Notes under the pieces: model-generated | Told to the model about the DNA's origin: nothing | The model's input: only the letters and a program-made list of their open reading frames with translations | Databases searched by the model: none | Part shown: positions 6,808 through 8,788 of the stretch, piece by piece | Layout: each line of letters opens with the position of its first letter | Position numbering within the stretch: position 1 is the first letter of the stretch | From: Lentimicrobiaceae bacterium | GTDB taxonomy: Bacteria; Bacteroidota; Bacteroidia; Bacteroidales; JAGONC01 | Reading direction: 5' to 3' | DNA: 8,788 nucleotides | Assembly (NCBI GenBank): GCA_030621075.1 | Contig: JAUXII010000020.1 | Coordinates: 1 to 8,788 of the forward strand | Made by a program: the position numbers and the translations under genes

Positions 6808-7293
6808 TTATTGGCCCAATGCTTGACGTAAAAAAGCCAGCGCATGTTTCATTCTCTTTTCCACTGCTTTTATACTTATTTCCAATCGCTCCGCTATTTC
6901 ATAATACTTTAATTCTTCAAGGCGGCTCATCAAAAAAACCACACGCTGTTTTTCCGGGAGTTTTTTCAATGCATCAGCATATCGTACCTTCAACTCTTCA
7001 AATTGCATTTGATCCTCCGGAGAACCTCCATCATCACTTGGCTTTAAGCTTAGTGTATAATTTAAAGCTACTTTTTGCCTGCGGTAACTACTAACAAACA
7101 AATCTCCTGCAATCTTAAACAGCAATCCTTTTGCTTTTCCCTTATCAGGATCCAATTGCTTTTCCCAGATGCGCATAAAGGCTTCCTGTGCAATATCGGT
7201 TGCCAGTTCTGTGTCGCCTGAGCGATAAAAAATATAATTCCTCACAGAATCAAAATGCTCATCAAATATACTTTTAAACCTTTCCCTGGTCAA
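6808..7293 (-). CDS. ECF-type RNA polymerase sigma factor (FecI-like)
   Basis: 161 residues, cytoplasmic. Region 2 spans about residues 6-73, with the typical 'ATDIAQEAFMRIWE' (31-44) of regions 2.1-2.2 and an aromatic/basic 2.4 segment ending 'SSYRRQ'. A linker (about 75-100) leads to region 4 (about 105-158) with 'LPEKQRVVFLMSR' and the helix-turn-helix 'YYEIAERLEISIKAVEKRMKHAL'. No extra C-terminal domain is present, so it is of normal minimal ECF length. The start is a TTG at 7293: an in-frame TAA lies six codons upstream and no ATG or GTG lies between. The resulting N-terminus (TRERFKSIFDEHF) aligns with where ECF factors usually begin. It is first in the operon with the FecR and receptor genes and probably recognises the paired elements at 7392-7421 and 7540-7569. 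Confidence 0.93.
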   Translation of the reverse strand: MTRERFKSIFDEHFDSVRNYIFYRSGDTELATDIAQEAFMRIWEKQLDPDKGKAKGLLFKIAGDLFVSSYRRQKVALNYTLSLKPSDDGGSPEDQMQFEELKVRYADALKKLPEKQRVVFLMSRLEELKYYEIAERLEISIKAVEKRMKHALAFLRQALGQ

Positions 7294-7317
7294 AACGGTG
7301 ATTTTATTTTAGATAAT

Positions 7318-7325
7318 CAAAAGTA
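7318..7325 (-). promoter_or_regulatory. Candidate housekeeping -7 box (TACTTTTG) for the sigma operon
   Basis: A perfect TAnnTTTG match on the minus strand, 25 bases upstream of the TTG start. No good -33 TTTG is present at standard spacing (TTTA lies about 15 bases upstream). If used, the leader would be under 20 nt. This would give the operon a basal promoter independent of its own sigma factor. Confidence 0.4.
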
Positions 7326-7391
7326 AAAAATCAAACAACATAAAGGTTTAAATCATAGCAAAAGAATTCATTTAACAATGCATTTTTACTA

Positions 7392-7421
7392 TTGTACCGC
7401 ATAATTTCTGTTTTACCCTAC
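7392..7421 (-). promoter_or_regulatory. Candidate ECF promoter facing the sigma-FecR-receptor operon
   Basis: On the minus strand GTAGGGT (7421-7415), preceded by an A-run, is followed after 15 bases by CGGTACAA (7399-7392). The same bipartite pattern with the same spacing occurs on the opposite strand upstream of the lipoprotein gene. Sixteen bases between the GTAGGGT and GGTA blocks is a normal ECF -35/-10 spacing. Transcription would start about 90 bases before the TTG start. Assignment to the adjacent sigma factor is inference from the pairing and geometry. Confidence 0.6.
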
Positions 7422-7539
7422 TTTTTAAGTGCCTAACCTGCATTATTCATGCAGAGTTTGAAGTCGAAAATCTATTAAGTTAGACTCCCCTCCGAAAAGT
7501 TAATTTTTTAAATTTCTTGAATATTTTAATTCTGAAAAG

Positions 7540-7569
7540 GTAGGGTGAATAGAATGTTAATCGGTATAG
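7540..7569 (+). promoter_or_regulatory. Candidate ECF promoter facing the lipoprotein gene
   Basis: GTAGGGT (7540-7546) preceded by AAAAG is followed after 15 bases by CGGTATAG (7562-7569). Its counterpart on the minus strand at 7421-7392 shares GTAGGGT, the following R-A-A, the identical spacing and CGGTAYAR. A start about 7 bases beyond the -10 would leave a leader of roughly 40 nt before the ATG at 7615. No convincing TAnnTTTG promoter was found in this direction, which makes this element the best candidate for driving the lipoprotein gene. Confidence 0.6.
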
Positions 7570-7614
7570 AAATGAGATCCATCAAAAAAAGTATAAACAA
7601 AAAAATTTGAAATC

Positions 7615-8451
7615 ATGAACACAAAAAAATTATTTTATCTAATCGCAGCAAGCCTTTTCTTAGGCGGTCTGTTTTTTACAAGTTGTAACAAAGACGAAAC
7701 ACAGGGCCTGGACGACGATATTACAGCAACCCAGGACAATTCAGATGTTGAACGAATCTTTAACAATGTCTCAAATATTGCTGATGAGGCATACAATATG
7801 GGCAGTAGTTATAAATCCGGCCTAAATGAAGGTGACTTAATAGGAGGGTGTGCAACCATTACATTTGATACGAGCAGTTTTCCGAAAGTCATTACCATTG
7901 ATTTTGGTGATCAAAACTGTTTATGTCCTGATGGAAGATACAGAAGAGGAAAGATCATAGTAACATTCACTGGGCCCTACCGCCAGGAAGGTACTGTAAT
8001 CACCCACACTTTTGCCAGTTATTTTGTAAATAACAATCAGGTGTTGGGTTCAAAAGTTGTAATCAATGCCGGAAGGAATGAAAATAATAATCTGTATTAT
8101 ATTATTGAAGTGGTAGGCCAGATCATTAAAGCCAATGGCAATGGAGAAATTACCTGGAGTTCATTTCGTGAACGCGAGTGGATAGCCGGCGAAGATACTT
8201 TTTACCGCTTTGACGATGTGTATCTTATTACCGGTACTGCAAGCGGCACATCTACCGGTGGATTCAGCTTTACTATGGTCATTACAAATCCGCTCAGAAA
8301 AGAAATTGGTTGCAGGCATATGGTCAGTGGGACCTTCGAATTTACGCCGGGCAACAAGCCTGTCAGGATACTGGATTATGGCGATGGCGAATGCGATAAT
8401 ATAGCCACCATTACTGTAAATGGAGTCACCAGAACTATCTATTTGCGGTAG
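7615..8451 (+). CDS. Surface-type lipoprotein of a conserved uncharacterised Bacteroidota family
   Basis: 278 residues. A lipoprotein signal peptide ends in the lipobox Phe-Thr-Ser-Cys24. The residues after the acylated Cys (N-K-D-E) fit the K-(D/E)2-type lipoprotein export signal described for Bacteroidota surface lipoproteins, so exposure on the cell surface is likely. A charged, Asp/Asn-rich linker (25-70) leads to a beta-rich domain. Five further cysteines lie at 79, 102, 104, 233 and 260. Two segments look related: Gly-Cys79 ... IDFGD-x-x-Cys102 and Gly-Cys233 ... LDYGD-x-x-Cys260, one at each end of the domain. From memory, proteins with 'GRYRRGKIIVTFTG', 'REWIAG' and 'DDVYLITGTASG'-like segments are widespread in Bacteroidota and have no known function; it is not SusD. 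It is divergent from the sigma operon and shares its putative promoter motif, so it is probably the regulated target. The ATG is chosen for the signal peptide; no Shine-Dalgarno site is seen. Confidence 0.85.
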   Translation: MNTKKLFYLIAASLFLGGLFFTSCNKDETQGLDDDITATQDNSDVERIFNNVSNIADEAYNMGSSYKSGLNEGDLIGGCATITFDTSSFPKVITIDFGDQNCLCPDGRYRRGKIIVTFTGPYRQEGTVITHTFASYFVNNNQVLGSKVVINAGRNENNNLYYIIEVVGQIIKANGNGEITWSSFREREWIAGEDTFYRFDDVYLITGTASGTSTGGFSFTMVITNPLRKEIGCRHMVSGTFEFTPGNKPVRILDYGDGECDNIATITVNGVTRTIYLR

Positions 8452-8479
8452 TTCGTCAAATATATTGATCTTTTGCAGG

Positions 8480-8506
8480 CAGGCCGGTTTTCCGGCCTGT
8501 TTTTTT
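8480..8506 (+). terminator. Intrinsic terminator of the lipoprotein gene
   Basis: A perfect 8-bp G/C-rich stem (CAGGCCGG with CCGGCCTG) closes a TTTT loop and is followed at once by seven T. It begins 28 bases after the lipoprotein stop codon. It is oriented for plus-strand transcription; there is no T-run on the other side, so it should not stop the convergent minus-strand gene. Confidence 0.95.
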
Positions 8507-8522
8507 AGTTATCTGCTCTTTT

Positions 8523-8543
8523 TTTTCTCTTTTCGCTTCTCGG
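8523..8543. repeat. Short heptamer tract (TTTTCGC type)
   Basis: Three 7-bp units, TTTTCTC, TTTTCGC and TTCTCGG, match the T/C-rich right-hand part of the composite array at 441-552. As there, the tract lies just past the 3' end of a minus-strand gene that ends in a sorting domain. It is short and low in complexity, so chance resemblance is possible. Confidence 0.5.
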
Positions 8544-8564
8544 CCACAGCTATAGGCCTTACAT

Positions 8565-8614
8565 CTTCGTGCTCCTTTGTGAAAACCCTTATTTTACCAC
8601 TAAGGCGCACGAAG
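8565..8614. repeat. Imperfect inverted repeat, 17-bp arms
   Basis: The arm at 8565-8581 (CTTCGTGCTCCTTTGTG) pairs with 8598-8614 (CACTAAGGCGCACGAAG) at 15 of 17 positions. The 16-base loop can add a further A/T stem (AAAA with TTTT). It sits between the terminator of the lipoprotein gene and the stop of the convergent sorting-domain gene. It resembles dispersed 'CACTAAGGCACGAAGG' sequences that I recall from other Bacteroidota spacers, but that is memory and not a search. Confidence 0.7.
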
Positions 8615-8635
8615 GAACCCCTGTAAACGTGGATT

Positions 8636-8788
8636 TTACCGCATCAAAACCATCTTCACTGTCTCCACCAAATCCCCCACCTGCAACCTGAGAAAATAGA
8701 TACCACCAGGAAAATCAGAGCCGTCAAAATGTATGGAATATTCCCCTGCCGCCTGCTCTTCATCCACCAGTGTCCTTATCTTCTGCCC
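8636..8788 (-). CDS. C-terminal end of another T9SS cargo protein (sorting domain)
   Basis: Only the last 50 codons and the TAA stop are in the window; the frame is open at the right edge. The peptide starts 'GQKIRTLVDEEQAAGEYS' and continues through 'GGIYFLRLQVGD' to 'KMVLMR', which is the second half of a type A sorting domain (Por secretion tail). It is very close to the tail of the hydrolase at 560-3073 and to the remnant at 3137-3420. The body and function of the protein lie outside the window. It converges with the lipoprotein gene. Confidence 0.85.
   Translation of the reverse strand, partial: GQKIRTLVDEEQAAGEYSIHFDGSDFPGGIYFLRLQVGDLVETVKMVLMR

Larger units (their letters stand above)
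7294..7614. other. Divergent regulatory region between sigma operon and lipoprotein gene
   Basis: 321 bases, strongly A/T-rich and without a credible reading frame. It holds one housekeeping-type -7 box facing the sigma gene (7318-7325) and two copies of a bipartite element in opposite orientations (7392-7421 minus, 7540-7569 plus). No regulator-type palindrome or riboswitch-like structure was recognised in the 118 bases between the two elements. Confidence 0.7.

Noticed and set aside
6657..7094. 145-codon plus-strand frame opposite the sigma and FecR genes
   Set aside because: It lies wholly antisense to two confidently identified genes and its translation has no recognisable motif.
7615..8451. 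Lipoprotein as a SusD-type glycan-binding partner of the receptor
   Set aside because: It is about half the usual SusD length, beta-rich rather than TPR-like, divergently transcribed and lacks SusD motifs.

Overview
The window looks like a member of the Bacteroidota, probably an environmental Bacteroidales/Marinilabiliales-type lineage. Four things point there: C-terminal sorting domains of the type IX secretion system (T9SS), a FecR protein with a DUF4974-type tail beside an ECF sigma factor, a TonB-dependent receptor with a carboxypeptidase-regulatory-like domain, and TAnnTTTG-type -7 boxes with no clear Shine-Dalgarno sites. No rRNA, tRNA, CRISPR array or transposase was seen.

Layout. (1) 1-288, minus: N-terminus of a secreted protein that resembles a gingipain-type (C25) propeptide. 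(2) 289-559: spacer with a -7 box and a 112-bp composite array of degenerate 7-bp units. (3) 560-3073, minus: a large T9SS cargo with a serine beta-lactamase-like (S12) domain, a Ca-loop/Ig-like segment, a GATase-like domain and a sorting domain whose coding sequence contains two heptamer arrays. (4) 3074-3437: promoter of that gene plus a broken, orphan sorting-domain remnant with a third coding-region heptamer array and a frameshift. (5) 3438-7293, minus: a contiguous cell-surface-signalling operon in the order ECF sigma, FecR anti-sigma, FecA-like TonB-dependent receptor. (6) 7294-7614: a 321-bp divergent regulatory region. (7) 7615-8451, plus: a lipoprotein of a conserved but uncharacterised type, followed by a strong intrinsic terminator. 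(8) 8507-8635: a short heptamer tract and a long imperfect hairpin. (9) 8636-8788, minus: the last 50 residues of another T9SS cargo.

How the genes work together. The sigma, FecR and receptor genes abut or overlap and should act as one transenvelope signalling circuit: ligand binding to the receptor is relayed by its N-terminal STN domain to FecR, which controls the sigma factor. The intergenic region carries the same bipartite element, GTAGGGT-N15-CGGTAYAR, once on each strand with identical spacing, facing the sigma operon and the lipoprotein gene. The simplest reading is that this is the promoter recognised by the sigma factor itself. The operon would then be autoregulated and the divergent lipoprotein, which has a predicted surface-export signal, would be the main regulated output. 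There is no SusD gene, so this is not a classic polysaccharide-utilisation locus.

The second theme is heptamer repeats. At least four different 7-bp sequence families occur in tandem, three of them inside sorting-domain coding sequence and others in spacers. One broken sorting domain is out of frame by exactly the amount expected from losing a single 7-bp unit.
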